Assembly: GCF_039621805.1 (NCBI RefSeq)
Contig: NZ_CP155074.1
Span: 1,612,001 to 1,676,000 of the forward strand
Direction: 5' to 3'
DNA length: 64,000 nucleotides
Source of the DNA: Paraburkholderia sp. PREW-6R
GTDB taxonomy: Bacteria; Pseudomonadota; Gammaproteobacteria; Burkholderiales; Burkholderiaceae
Positions 46,460 to 56,192 of this stretch are shown piece after piece. The notes under the pieces were generated by a model. The model was not told the origin of the DNA, did not search any database, and was given only the letters and a program-made list of their open reading frames with translations. The position numbers and the translations under genes are program-made. Each line of letters starts with the position of its first letter. Position 1 is the first letter of the stretch.

Positions 46460-47776
46460 TCAATCGTCTTTCGCGGCGCCTGGCTGTATGCGACCGCCCC
46501 ATGCCAGTCGCACCATGCCCATCGCACGCTCCGCGCCCGGCAGCAAATGAATCAACTCGAGCCGGACCATCACGCTCATCAGCGCGAGCGATAACGTCGC
46601 TTCGCCGATCACGCGGGCCGACGCCATGCCCAACGCGCCGTAACGCGGTGCAAGATAGAGCGCGGCCGCGACATTCATCACACCTGAGATCGCGCCCGCA
46701 ACGGCAAGCAACTTGTCTTTCTTGCGCGGCACGAACACGTAAAAAGCGGCAAATTCGTTGAACGCTGCAAACGGGAACATCCAGGCAAACACCTGAAGAA
46801 CATGCGCACTCGGACCAAACGCGGGCCCTAGAATCAGCGGAAGAACGAAAGGCGAAAGCGCGAGCGCGCCGCAAAACGCCAGCAATCCATAGCCCAGCAC
46901 GAGCATCGCGCCGCGTCGCGTCGTGGCATGCGCGCCTTCCTTGTCGCCTTGCGCGAGTTGCCGCGAAATCGTGGGAATGAACACCTGTGCGGCCGGCCCG
47001 AGCAGGCTCAGCCCGATCGTTGCAAAACGTTCGGCTGCGCCGAAATATCCCACCTGCGCCGGCGTAGACAATAACGTCAACAGGTAGGTCGACGAAGCGG
47101 TCAACACGACCGATCCGGACGAATAACAGAAGAGCATCGTCGAGCTTCTCACGAGCGGAATGATGCCCGTGGTCCTGAGGCGCGGCAGCCCAAGCTGGAA
47201 TGTCGTGAGGCCATACGAAATCAGTGATGACGCAATGCCGGCTACCAGCAGACTTGCCAGCACCCACACAGAATCGGCCGGCCCTCGCACGAGGGTCAGC
47301 ACGAGCACGAGGCTCAGCGCGAAGCCGAACACTTCGATCATGATCGGCGTGCGGAACCGCTGCCGCCCCTGGAACAACCAGCCCAGATTCAGTGCGGACA
47401 CCACGCCGAGTGCAGTCGCGAGCAAACCGATCAGCGGCTTTTCCGACAGCACGGGAGAGCACATGGTGGCGACGAAGCCGATGCAGCCACCGAGCACCCC
47501 GAGCGCGAGACGCGCGCTGGTGTGCAACGAGTAGATCTCATTGCATTCGCGGTCTGATTCAGCCTTCGCGACTTCCCGCATGCCGACGAACGTGAACCCG
47601 TAGCTCGCCAGCATCCAGATCACATTCATCAACGACATCGCCGCCAGTACGCGGCCGTACTCCGCGACACCCAGTATGCGGCCGTAGAACGGCACGACGA
47701 TGATGAGGTACACGTACCTCATCAGATACCCGCCGTACACGAATGCGATTACGCTGGCGTTTTTCTTTCGATCCAT
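46460..47776 (-). CDS. wzx: Wzx-type repeat-unit flippase, EPS-2
   Basis: A 438-residue protein with about twelve helices and MOP-superfamily features. VPFYGRILGVAEYGRV near residues 29-44 is the conserved first-loop motif of Wzx proteins, and FGAAERF with TISRQLAQGD lies in the middle loops. It is clearly distinct from the EPS-1 flippase. AAGGAGGA sits 4 nt before the ATG. It lies between GT2 and the terminal GT4 and should flip the EPS-2 lipid-linked unit. Confidence 0.9.
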   Translation of the reverse strand: MDRKKNASVIAFVYGGYLMRYVYLIIVVPFYGRILGVAEYGRVLAAMSLMNVIWMLASYGFTFVGMREVAKAESDRECNEIYSLHTSARLALGVLGGCIGFVATMCSPVLSEKPLIGLLATALGVVSALNLGWLFQGRQRFRTPIMIEVFGFALSLVLVLTLVRGPADSVWVLASLLVAGIASSLISYGLTTFQLGLPRLRTTGIIPLVRSSTMLFCYSSGSVVLTASSTYLLTLLSTPAQVGYFGAAERFATIGLSLLGPAAQVFIPTISRQLAQGDKEGAHATTRRGAMLVLGYGLLAFCGALALSPFVLPLILGPAFGPSAHVLQVFAWMFPFAAFNEFAAFYVFVPRKKDKLLAVAGAISGVMNVAAALYLAPRYGALGMASARVIGEATLSLALMSVMVRLELIHLLPGAERAMGMVRLAWGGRIQPGAAKDD

Positions 47777-47816
47777 CCCGTCCTCCTTGAGATCGGTCCG
47801 ATTAGCGTTCCGACCA

Positions 47817-48827
47817 TCAACGCCCAGCCACGCGACGGCGGGCCAACGGGTTGGTGATGTAACTTACGACGAAATCTGAAAAAGGCGTGTAAGGGACGAG
47901 GCAAAGGCTGGATAGCACGAGCGTGCCGAGTTTCTTCTTCATACTCCAGAAGGGATTCGCAAGGATCGTATGGAAATAGGTATGTGAATCGCGCAGCATC
48001 CAGCGCCAGCGTGTCGAGAGCGGCGCGCGATATACGCTCGAGCAGAACAGCGCCTTCTCATGCGAGAAGTCATGGAAATTGGACGGAAGTTGCAGCTGCA
48101 ATCGCGAACGCGCGATCTCACGAAGAATCGCCCAGCGCATCCCGAATGCTTTCGGTGCTTTGCTCAGCTGCTCGGAGTTGGCGAACGCGACGCTCGAATC
48201 GATCGCATGGTGCACGCGATAGCCGCCCAGCGAGCGTGAAATGGACGCCACGGTGCCAACCAGCGCCACGCCGTAGATCGCGTAAAAATCCGCGCCGTAG
48301 CGGTTGATCGAGGACTCCGGAACGGGGAACACCCGCTTGAGTGCACTCACGCGATACGCGTTGCCCGAAGCGGGCGGCGACGGGTACAGCCAGCCGCCCA
48401 TCAGCAGCCTGCCGCAATTGGGTAGCGGTTCCGTGTTGGGCACATAGGCCCCCGTCGGACTGCCCATTGCGTCGACCACGTCGAGACGGAATTGCACTTT
48501 CGCCCATTCGCCGGAAGAAAAGGCGCGCATGACCTCGGAGACGGCCGACGGATACAGGAAGTCGTCGGAGTCCAGAAAGATCGCATACTCCGTGTCGAGC
48601 ATGTCCACTGCGTAGTTATAGGCCGACACCTGACCGCCATTCGGCTTGAAAATGGCGGTCAAACGCGACCCATAGCTCTCGATGATCTCGCGGGAGCCAT
48701 CGGTCGAACCATCGTCGATCACGACGACACGCGTTCCAGGGTAGTCCTGGTCCAGAGCCGAATCGATCGCCGTCGCGATATAGCGCTCATAGTTGTAATT
48801 ACAGATGACGACAGTGACGTGGTTCAT
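47817..48827 (-). CDS. GT2-family glycosyltransferase, EPS-2
   Basis: A 336-residue GT-A enzyme. The N-terminal domain has VTVVICNYNYERYI, VVIDDGSTDGS (nucleotide binding) and FLDSDDFL, the DXD-type metal site. The C-terminal part has a helical extension and a weakly hydrophobic segment (LGTLVLSSLCLVPYTPFSDFVV) that may attach it to the membrane. It is an inverting glycosyltransferase acting at the cytoplasmic face on the EPS-2 lipid-linked sugar. Donor and acceptor are unknown. It is 126 bp downstream of the glycosidase gene. Confidence 0.9.
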   Translation of the reverse strand: MNHVTVVICNYNYERYIATAIDSALDQDYPGTRVVVIDDGSTDGSREIIESYGSRLTAIFKPNGGQVSAYNYAVDMLDTEYAIFLDSDDFLYPSAVSEVMRAFSSGEWAKVQFRLDVVDAMGSPTGAYVPNTEPLPNCGRLLMGGWLYPSPPASGNAYRVSALKRVFPVPESSINRYGADFYAIYGVALVGTVASISRSLGGYRVHHAIDSSVAFANSEQLSKAPKAFGMRWAILREIARSRLQLQLPSNFHDFSHEKALFCSSVYRAPLSTRWRWMLRDSHTYFHTILANPFWSMKKKLGTLVLSSLCLVPYTPFSDFVVSYITNPLARRRVAGR

Positions 48828-48952
48828 GGTATCTCGACGCTATCTGAAGGGTTGGGCCGGCCGTAGGTGCCCGGCCACTACACTGACTGCGATTAAAGCG
48901 CGGTTGCTATGCACACTGCTTCATTGCAGCGCTCTCTTTCCGTCCAATACGT

Positions 48953-50398
48953 CTACGTCCGTACGACGATGTAAGCAAGATGCCTTGCCGGATCGTTACC
49001 GTGAGCCTGACCGTTGACACGATTCGGAACCTTGAAACGCACACTCAGGTTCTGATTGTTCCAGTCCAGTGCAACGTCCTCACGAGGGCTCATAAAGCCC
49101 GTCAACGCATCCACGAGCATCGCCTGGGCCTTGCGTGACGAAGGCGCCGGCACGCCGGCGGCGCTGACCGTTCTCCAACCCGGTTCGGCATTCACCTGAA
49201 GCACGATGTCGTTATCGGAACGCAACGCACTGCCTGCCGCACCGGGGCCGAACTGCAACGGCGTGGAGAACCTTTCAAGCGATCCAGCAGCCGTCTGGCG
49301 AAGCACGATCAGGCTTTTTCCCGACACGTTGTAAGTTCTTTCCGGCGGCCCGCGATGCGTGAGGCGAAACGATTCGTAGCCGTCCCAGTGGTAGATCATC
49401 GACACATACTTGTCCGCGTCATTCCAGTTCCTGTCCAGCGCCCATACAGCGAAATCGAAGAAGTAGCGCGGCAGATAGTGCGGATCTTTCATGTACTCAT
49501 CGCCTATTTCCGTCTGCCATATGCCGCGCGCTGGGCCATTCTTAACGTACTGCTCGTACAACGGATCGAGCGCTGCAACCGGAAGGTAGTGCGTATCCAG
49601 GTAGTCCACACAATCCAGCATCCGTTGGTTGAACACCGGGCTGCGGTACTCCAGCCATTGCCTGTATGTGTCCAGGCCGCCCTGATCGGGCCAGCCGCCG
49701 TACACCACGTACGCGTGATAGCGGCGAATGATGCGCGCGGCCGGGATATGAATCTTCTCTACGTAGTCCTGCATCGCATGCTGGTAGGGCTGCGAAGCTT
49801 TCTCATCGCTGGCATTGAACCCTGGACCATGCCAGAACGACGCCTGAACCGCACCGCCGGACAGTCTGCCTGCGGCCTCGTTCCAGATCTGGAAATGGCG
49901 AACGTTGTAAGGCGGCGCAGAGTACTTGCGCACCACTGCGTCCACGTATCGCTTCCATGCATCCACGTCTACCGGCGCGGACTTCGAGTCACCGGGCAAG
50001 CTGGCATTCCACGTCGGCGTATAGGCCAGCAACAGCAACGATCCGATACCGTTGCGGTTATTGCTGATCACGATAGGGGCGAGGTCGGCGTCGTAATGCG
50101 TGCCGGTCTTGTTGACGTGCACGCTGTCGGACTGCTTGCTCAACTGTCCGGGACCGACTACATCGCGGCCCCACGTGATGCCCATTTCGTGCCACATTTC
50201 CAGATCACTCGGCGCCAGCGCCCAACCGTTCGCTCCAATCAGTTCGGTAATCCTGCGGCCTCCGGCCCTGGACGCTTGAGGCGCCGGCGCCGAAGCGCTC
50301 GCACCATGCGCGACCTGCACGCCGGCCGCCGCCAGAGCAGTCAGCGTCTGCAACGCACGCCGTCGTTGCGGCTGCTTCAATCCTTCCCGCGTCACCAT
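48953..50398 (-). CDS. Exported glycoside hydrolase (clan GH-A, GH39-like), EPS-2
   Basis: A 481-residue protein. The N-terminus (QPQRRRALQTLTALAAAG) resembles a twin-arginine or Sec signal, with a mature start near residue 35. The barrel has QIWNEAAG as the acid/base Glu site and WQTEIGDEY as the likely nucleophile Glu site. A C-terminal beta domain follows from about 370. It is longer than the EPS-1 glycosidase and has an extra domain. It lies between GT4 and GT2, 3 bp after the GT4 stop. A role in trimming or releasing EPS-2 is likely; linkage specificity is unknown. Confidence 0.83.
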   Translation of the reverse strand: MVTREGLKQPQRRRALQTLTALAAAGVQVAHGASASAPAPQASRAGGRRITELIGANGWALAPSDLEMWHEMGITWGRDVVGPGQLSKQSDSVHVNKTGTHYDADLAPIVISNNRNGIGSLLLLAYTPTWNASLPGDSKSAPVDVDAWKRYVDAVVRKYSAPPYNVRHFQIWNEAAGRLSGGAVQASFWHGPGFNASDEKASQPYQHAMQDYVEKIHIPAARIIRRYHAYVVYGGWPDQGGLDTYRQWLEYRSPVFNQRMLDCVDYLDTHYLPVAALDPLYEQYVKNGPARGIWQTEIGDEYMKDPHYLPRYFFDFAVWALDRNWNDADKYVSMIYHWDGYESFRLTHRGPPERTYNVSGKSLIVLRQTAAGSLERFSTPLQFGPGAAGSALRSDNDIVLQVNAEPGWRTVSAAGVPAPSSRKAQAMLVDALTGFMSPREDVALDWNNQNLSVRFKVPNRVNGQAHGNDPARHLAYIVVRT

Positions 50399-50401
50399 CG
50401 G

Positions 50402-51517
50402 CTAGACCACCGACGCGCCAGGCGCCAGTTCGGTCACGCGGGCCTTCGACCGTCCATACAGAATCTCGAGCAATCTTTGCGCCGAGCGATCCCATCTGAA
50501 TTCGCGCGCTCGTTCGATTCCTTTCGCCCTGTACTGCCGCCGCAATGCGTCGTCGCTCATCATTTGCGTGACCTTTTCCGCGATGTCGGTTGCTGAGGAC
50601 GCATCGCAGTAAAGTGCGGCATCGCCGCACACTTCCGGTATCGAGGTTCGTGACGACGCCACGACTGGACAACCGCAATACATGGCTTCGAGTGGCGGCA
50701 AGCCGAATCCTTCATAAAGCGACGGGAACAGCAGGCAGCCAGCATTCTGATAAAGCGCTTTCAATTCCCCGTCTGTGACGAATCCAGTCCAGATCACCTG
50801 GCTGGATTGCGCGGCTTTCGCAACACGCTCGTTGTTAAACACGCGAGAATTCTTTCCACCCACCACGACGAACTTGATCCCCGAGAGGTGCTGCAGCTGC
50901 GCGATCGCCTCGAGCGCGCGCTCGAGGTTCTTGCGTGGATCGAGACTGCCGACAATCACGCAATAACTGTCTTTTGTCAGTTGCAGACGCGGAATGATTG
51001 CCGGCTCCGCAACGACGCGGTCGAGATGATCGGCCGCCGGCTGGACGACTTGCACGCGCGCCGGATCCACCTTCAGATGCTGGCAGATACGCTGTCTGGA
51101 GTATTCCGACACGGTAAGGATGGTCGGATCCATTCTGGGCAGCATCGAAAAAATAAACTGATACCAGAGCCGAAACTTCTTCGAAAAACCTTGCGGCACA
51201 TCGTACACCGCCATGTCGTGAACCATCACCACCTGGCGGCGCTTGAAGATCGGATGAATGTTGCACAAGCTGACGAGCGTCGTACCACGCGCGGCGTAAG
51301 GAAGCGCGATCTGCTCCCATAGCGTGCCGCTTAACCACGGAACCAGGCGTTGCCGCTTGAGCGAAGCACCGGGTTCCGCGAGATTGCGCGGCACGAAAAT
51401 ATCCAGTTCCTCGCCCGGCGTAGCGTGCGTTTGCATTGCCCTGGTCAGTTCATAGGCAACGCGCTGAACACCTGTCATCGGCTGCGAAGTGAACTTTCCA
51501 TTTATTGCAAAGGCCAT
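50402..51517 (-). CDS. GT4-family glycosyltransferase, EPS-2
   Basis: A 371-residue GT-B enzyme. N-terminal GVQRVAYEL and VHDMAVYDVPQGF, then the C-terminal domain with VGSLDPRKNLE and EX7E in YEGFGLPPLEAM. This is the layout of the mannosyltransferase-like GT4 branch (WbdA/MtfA type), which would fit GDP-mannose use. GGAG lies 5 nt before the ATG. It follows Wzc by about 60 bp and precedes the glycosidase by 3 bp. Donor inferred only. Confidence 0.9.
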   Translation of the reverse strand: MAFAINGKFTSQPMTGVQRVAYELTRAMQTHATPGEELDIFVPRNLAEPGASLKRQRLVPWLSGTLWEQIALPYAARGTTLVSLCNIHPIFKRRQVVMVHDMAVYDVPQGFSKKFRLWYQFIFSMLPRMDPTILTVSEYSRQRICQHLKVDPARVQVVQPAADHLDRVVAEPAIIPRLQLTKDSYCVIVGSLDPRKNLERALEAIAQLQHLSGIKFVVVGGKNSRVFNNERVAKAAQSSQVIWTGFVTDGELKALYQNAGCLLFPSLYEGFGLPPLEAMYCGCPVVASSRTSIPEVCGDAALYCDASSATDIAEKVTQMMSDDALRRQYRAKGIERAREFRWDRSAQRLLEILYGRSKARVTELAPGASVV

Positions 51518-51578
51518 GGTTTCTCCGTCATACGACGTTGCTCAAACTGCGGATCGATACGTGTGCGCTCGACAACTC

Positions 51579-53918
51579 TCAGGCCGTCGCTCCTTCGTCA
51601 CTGTGGTCGCTCGCATAGTTCGTCGGATAACCGTAACTACGCGTGCTGCGCCGTAAAGGAATACCGTTGAATACCGCCCCTGCAATACGGCCTTCCGAAC
51701 GCGCCATCTTCTTGATCGTGTCCTCGATCTCCTGCTCGCTCTGCATGCCCGAACGAAGGACCAGCAGCGAAGCGCCGGCTTCGTGCGCGATGATCGAAGC
51801 ATCGGTGACGGCGAGGAACGGCGGCGTGTCGATGATGACCAGATCGAACTGCGCGGTCAGCCGCTCCAGCACATCCTTGAAGCGCGGCTTCATCAGAAGC
51901 GCTGCCGGATTTTCCGGGCGTGCACCGCACGTCAGGAACGACAGACCCTCGATACCTGTGTGACGCAGTGCGTTGCGCAGCGGCAAATGTTCGGTGAGTA
52001 CTTCCGACAAGCCGCCGCGATTGCTCTGATTAAAGAACGACGCAAGATGGCCACGACGCATGTCGGCATCGATCAGCACGACTCGCGCACCGGTTTCCGC
52101 ATGCAGGATCGCGAGGTTCGCAGCAACAAAGCTCTTACCGGCAGACGACGTCGGGCCCGTCACCATGACGATGTTATTGCGCGAATGCGCCAGATCCCGC
52201 GCCACGGCGGTCCGCACGTCGCGCAGCGCCTCAACGGACGGATCGCTTGGGCAGCACGCAGCGAGCACCTTGTTACCGCCGACGTGCATACCCGTCAGAT
52301 CGATATCCTCCGCGCCGCGCGGCATGCCGATGCCCTGCATGCCCTGTTGCAACGGCAACGAGCTACGCGCACCGACGCCTGGCAAAGTCTTTCTTCCACC
52401 GCTGATCGCTTTACGGTCGAGCAGCAACTGCTTCTGGCTGAACAGAATCTCGCCGAATACCGGCACGCTGAGGCGGCGTTCCACGTATTTCGGATCGGTC
52501 ACGCCGACCATCACGTGACGTCGCATGAACACGAGAAACACGCCAGATACGACGCCAAGGAGCACGCCGCCGGCCAGCACGATAACGGGCCTCGGCTTGA
52601 CGGGCCGATGCGGCCGGATTGCCGGGTCTACGATATGCGCGCCGCCCGTCGTGCTGGCGCGTCGCACTTGCAATTGCTCTGCCTTCTGAACCATGCCGAG
52701 GTAAATGGTTTCGGCGACTTTCTGAGCGCGCACCAGATCCACGCTTTCACGCTCGGACGACGGCATTCCATTGAAGTGGCCGTCGAAATCCGCCTTGGCG
52801 CTTTTCAACTGGTTCAATTGCGTGTCGACGCTCTGGACCCAGCGGCTTGAAGGCGTGTAGCGCTCGAGAAGCTGGGTACGCTGCAATTGCAGCGTAGCGA
52901 TCTGACGATCGATGTCCAGGCCGCCTTGCAAATAGGCTTGAGCTTCCGTAGTCGGCTGCATTGACTGGGACTTGGAGCGAAAGCTTTTCAGTGCCTCTTC
53001 CGACTTGCGCAGATCCGAAAGCAGACGCGGCAATTCGCCGTTGATGAAAGCAAGCGTATTGGTGTCATTCAGTTTGCGGCTTGCGATCGCTGAAGCGAGG
53101 TACTGCTGTGCCAGCGCGTTGGCGACTTCCGCTGCCTTATCCGGGCTTTTGTCCGTGTACTCGATTTCCAGCAGACCGGACTCCTTCACTTTTTCACCAA
53201 CCTTGACCGCGTCGCCAAAGCGCTTGATCGCATCGAGCTCGTTCCAGCGAACGACAGTGAACTCGGTGCCCGGCCGTGCATCCAGTTTCTTGACCAGCAT
53301 GGATACGCCATTGCTCGCCGCGTTCACACCTTCCGTGCCTTTCAGCAGAACCTCGCCGGACGGCGCGCGCAATTCGTAAGCGCCGTTGCCAAGCGCAACC
53401 AGCGTGAGCTTTTCTTCCTCCAGTTCCTTCGGCACGTCGAGCGAGCCAATCTGGACCTCCTCACCGCCCCACGCGAAAGATTTCAATCCGAACCACGCCC
53501 TCGATGGCTCGCCAGGCGTAGCGAATTTCTCTGCAATCGCACCGAGCACCGGGACCGTCCGCGGCGTCACGCTAACGTCGAACCGATACTTTTCGATCAC
53601 GGGTTCAAGAACTGACCGGCTATGCATCACAGCCATTTCCGTTACCGGGGATGGTGCCGGCGGAGGCAGTGCTTCCTCGCGCTCGATTGCAATACCGAGA
53701 GCGTTGGGCTCCGGAGGATCTACGCGCACGAGGGCATCGGCGGAATAGATGGGCGATGCGATGAGCAGATAGCCCACAGCAAAAAGCAGCACGACCGCCG
53801 TGGCAGCGAGAATTTCCCAGATGTGATCTCGCATCAGGGTCAGCATGCCGCCTACGCTGAGTTGACCGCGCTCGACAACCGGAGCGGGGGGAAGCGAATT
53901 CGAAGGGTAGTAGTCCAC
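51579..53918 (-). CDS. wzc: Second Wzc-type tyrosine autokinase, EPS-2
   Basis: A 779-residue BY-kinase. TM1 (34-54), a periplasmic Wzz/GNVR domain with coiled coil (about 290-420), TM2 (445-465), then a cytoplasmic kinase with Walker A GPTSSAGKS (588-596), Walker A' VVLIDADMRRG (613-623) and Walker B VIIDTPP (694-700). The Tyr tail has only three Tyr (762, 764, 768). An insert of about 60 residues (495-555) lies between the Wzz part and the kinase. The start is GTG, with AAGGA 7 nt upstream. No Wza or Wzb is in this unit, so it may work with those of EPS-1. It is first of the six-gene EPS-2 minus-strand operon. Confidence 0.92.
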   Translation of the reverse strand: MDYYPSNSLPPAPVVERGQLSVGGMLTLMRDHIWEILAATAVVLLFAVGYLLIASPIYSADALVRVDPPEPNALGIAIEREEALPPPAPSPVTEMAVMHSRSVLEPVIEKYRFDVSVTPRTVPVLGAIAEKFATPGEPSRAWFGLKSFAWGGEEVQIGSLDVPKELEEEKLTLVALGNGAYELRAPSGEVLLKGTEGVNAASNGVSMLVKKLDARPGTEFTVVRWNELDAIKRFGDAVKVGEKVKESGLLEIEYTDKSPDKAAEVANALAQQYLASAIASRKLNDTNTLAFINGELPRLLSDLRKSEEALKSFRSKSQSMQPTTEAQAYLQGGLDIDRQIATLQLQRTQLLERYTPSSRWVQSVDTQLNQLKSAKADFDGHFNGMPSSERESVDLVRAQKVAETIYLGMVQKAEQLQVRRASTTGGAHIVDPAIRPHRPVKPRPVIVLAGGVLLGVVSGVFLVFMRRHVMVGVTDPKYVERRLSVPVFGEILFSQKQLLLDRKAISGGRKTLPGVGARSSLPLQQGMQGIGMPRGAEDIDLTGMHVGGNKVLAACCPSDPSVEALRDVRTAVARDLAHSRNNIVMVTGPTSSAGKSFVAANLAILHAETGARVVLIDADMRRGHLASFFNQSNRGGLSEVLTEHLPLRNALRHTGIEGLSFLTCGARPENPAALLMKPRFKDVLERLTAQFDLVIIDTPPFLAVTDASIIAHEAGASLLVLRSGMQSEQEIEDTIKKMARSEGRIAGAVFNGIPLRRSTRSYGYPTNYASDHSDEGATA

Positions 53919-55119
53919 TGGTATGTCCTTCCTTGATCTGTGGACGGAGAGCCCCGTACCGTTGGCTCTGACACGTCACCGTTCGCAAACTGAAGCCGCC
54001 CAGGCAGTGCTCTTGCAACATGACTGGCGCAGACGTTCTGGCATTGCTGACTGTGTGACTGAGCAGCGCTCAGCCGTCGAATTCGGACTCGCCTTGATTC
54101 AGCGCGAACCGTGCGCAAACCGCGAATCGGTCGTTTTGTCGCCGGAAGCGGTGCTTCCGCTCAAATTTTCCGTTGTCGTCGAATTCGTCGTAACTACGCA
54201 TTTCAGTCATCCCGATTTATTCGTACTTGAAATCAAACAGCCATAGCGACGCCTTTGTCACGCGGTCTCCAATCGAATAATTGCCTGCCTTTTTGCTGCT
54301 GACAGTGAGAGAGTTACCTTGACTTGCTGCCATCGGCGGCATTCGCCGCGATTCGACCACACCGCGTGGTGGACTGCTGGAGCCCGCTTGGCGATACGGG
54401 CATGGAGGAACGCTCCTCCTCACCCCTGAACCTGTTTGCTGGCGTCTGTCCGCGAAAAGGACCAGTAGTACTTCACCAGCCTTATCAACTGCACCGCGAC
54501 GACCGCTCTTTATCGCGTTTCAATCAGCAATTCTTGATGTATGAAAAAACTGATTCGGAAATTCTTTACTTTCCCGCACCAACACCAAAAGCGGTAATCC
54601 GAAAATTACCGAAGCCAGTTCTGGTGCATGCTGCGGTGAAGCATAGCCCGCCGGAGCCCGATGAGAATGGGGTCGGCATAAATTCGGGTGCTATTGGCCG
54701 ATTACGTGGAGGCCATTACACCAATTGAGGGCATCAAAAAGAAATCGTTGTTGCGATCTGAAATTAATGTAACAGAGTTATACGAAAGCCCATTTGGGCC
54801 GTAACAAAACCGTAGTGTTCATTCATTTCGCACCAAACCGGGGTTTGAAACCGCGACATCGGGCGAAACCCTTACTGCACGCTTCGTTCAGCCCGATCAG
54901 CAAGCAGGGAAACAGTGTTCGAGCGGTAATTTGTGTTCGGTAATAAGTTCTCGTTTTAATCGGCTTACCGACACGCCTTCGACTCAATATGGGTAATAAC
55001 TGCTGAAATCATGACAATTACGCCAAACTATCCGCCATACCCGGCCAGGGTCGCCATCGCCATTTCGGCACGCTAAGCTCAAGTCAGTAGAGTAGCTCAT
55101 CCATATGGATACCTAATCA
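53919..55119. promoter_or_regulatory. Long divergent regulatory region: wzc-2 and AraC/GlxA regulator
   Basis: The longest gap in the window, 1.2 kb, between divergent EPS-2 wzc and the AraC-family gene. From about 54700 to 55110 it is AT-rich. It contains a GGTTTGAAACC palindrome (54842-54852) and two CGGTAAT elements 15 bp apart (54924 and 54939). Open frames such as 54324-54728 lack a ribosome site and any recognisable fold, and are not called. Promoters and operators for EPS-2 are the likely content. Confidence 0.5.
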
Positions 55120-56139
55120 ATGAATCTGACTGACCTCTCTTCAGCGTGTGTTCACAGGTACGAGCATGGACTGACTGTTATGAGACATATTGGACTCCTC
55201 GTTTCTCAGGAATGCTCCATGGCCACCGTTGGTGCGATTGGAGATGCTTTCCGTCTCGCCAACGAATTTGAAAAGACGGCTGGAGAACAGCCACCGTATC
55301 GGCTCACCGTGCTATCGCATGCGGGAGGCCTCATCACCAGTTCTTCGAGCATCTGCATCTGGACGCAGAAGCTCGAGCAACATAATTTGTCTGACTTTCA
55401 TGCTTTTTTCGTGGCTTGCGATGACGCACCGGCTGCGATGGAATCCAATGACCGGCTGTTCGCATGGCTGACCCGCCAAGGCAATCTTGCTCCTTTCGCG
55501 ATTCAGAAGGGCGCGAATCTTGCCATTGCGTGCAAGCATCCGGTGCAGTCAACCGTGCCTATTTATCTGTTCGACGACGGTCTGACAGAAGCGGGCGCGA
55601 ACAGCACGACACCTGCGGACCTTGCACTCGCGCAAATCGAACGCGACCTGAACGCCGAGACGGTGCGAAGGATCGCACGTGTGCTGCAAACCCGATATGT
55701 GGAACACAGCAAACCGGAACTGGACGAAGTCAACGCCATCACGACCACGGAGAAGATTCGCGAGTCGGGTCGCTGGATAAAGGAAAACTACAGCGAAGCC
55801 ATCTCAGTTGCGCAAGCTGCCGAATTCGCCGCGATGAGCAAGCGGAACTTCCAGCGACGCTTCAAGTGCGAATTTGGCATGACACCGCTCGAATATCTTC
55901 TGCGCACGCGTTTTGACGTAGTTTGCACGATGTTGAAGAACACCGATTTGCCTGTCGACAAGATCGCCCGGCGCTGCGGCATGGGTGACGGCAACCGGCT
56001 CGGTCGCCTTTTCAAGGAAAGGTACGGCGTATCGCCAACACAGTATCGCGTGCAGCAGCGCTTCGAGATCGAAGATCGTTTTTCTTCTTTTGAAGACAAT
56101 CTGGAAACCACGGCCGAGGTCTCGCGAGAGGCCCCCTGA
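55120..56139 (+). CDS. AraC-family transcriptional regulator with GlxA-like N-terminal domain
   Basis: A 339-residue regulator. Residues about 22-200 form a DJ-1/PfpI-like (GlxA-type) domain starting RHIGLLVSQECSMATVGAI; the usual nucleophile Cys motif is not seen. Residues about 215-315 form the AraC double helix-turn-helix, with ISVAQAAEFAAMSKRNFQRRFK and DKIARRCGMGDGNRLGRLFK. An ATG at 55180 is an alternative start at the beginning of the conserved domain. It is divergent from the EPS-2 wzc operon and followed by a TupA-like gene, so control of EPS-2 is the natural inference. Confidence 0.87.
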   Translation: MNLTDLSSACVHRYEHGLTVMRHIGLLVSQECSMATVGAIGDAFRLANEFEKTAGEQPPYRLTVLSHAGGLITSSSSICIWTQKLEQHNLSDFHAFFVACDDAPAAMESNDRLFAWLTRQGNLAPFAIQKGANLAIACKHPVQSTVPIYLFDDGLTEAGANSTTPADLALAQIERDLNAETVRRIARVLQTRYVEHSKPELDEVNAITTTEKIRESGRWIKENYSEAISVAQAAEFAAMSKRNFQRRFKCEFGMTPLEYLLRTRFDVVCTMLKNTDLPVDKIARRCGMGDGNRLGRLFKERYGVSPTQYRVQQRFEIEDRFSSFEDNLETTAEVSREAP

Positions 56140-56192
56140 GTATTCCAGGGGCGGCCCAGGAGGCCGCCCTTCAGCAATGGGTTGAGACCACC

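Noticed and set aside
54324-54728. 134-codon plus-strand frame in the EPS-2 regulatory gap
   Set aside because: No ribosome site, no coherent hydrophobic or domain pattern, and unusual composition for this genome; chance frame favoured.
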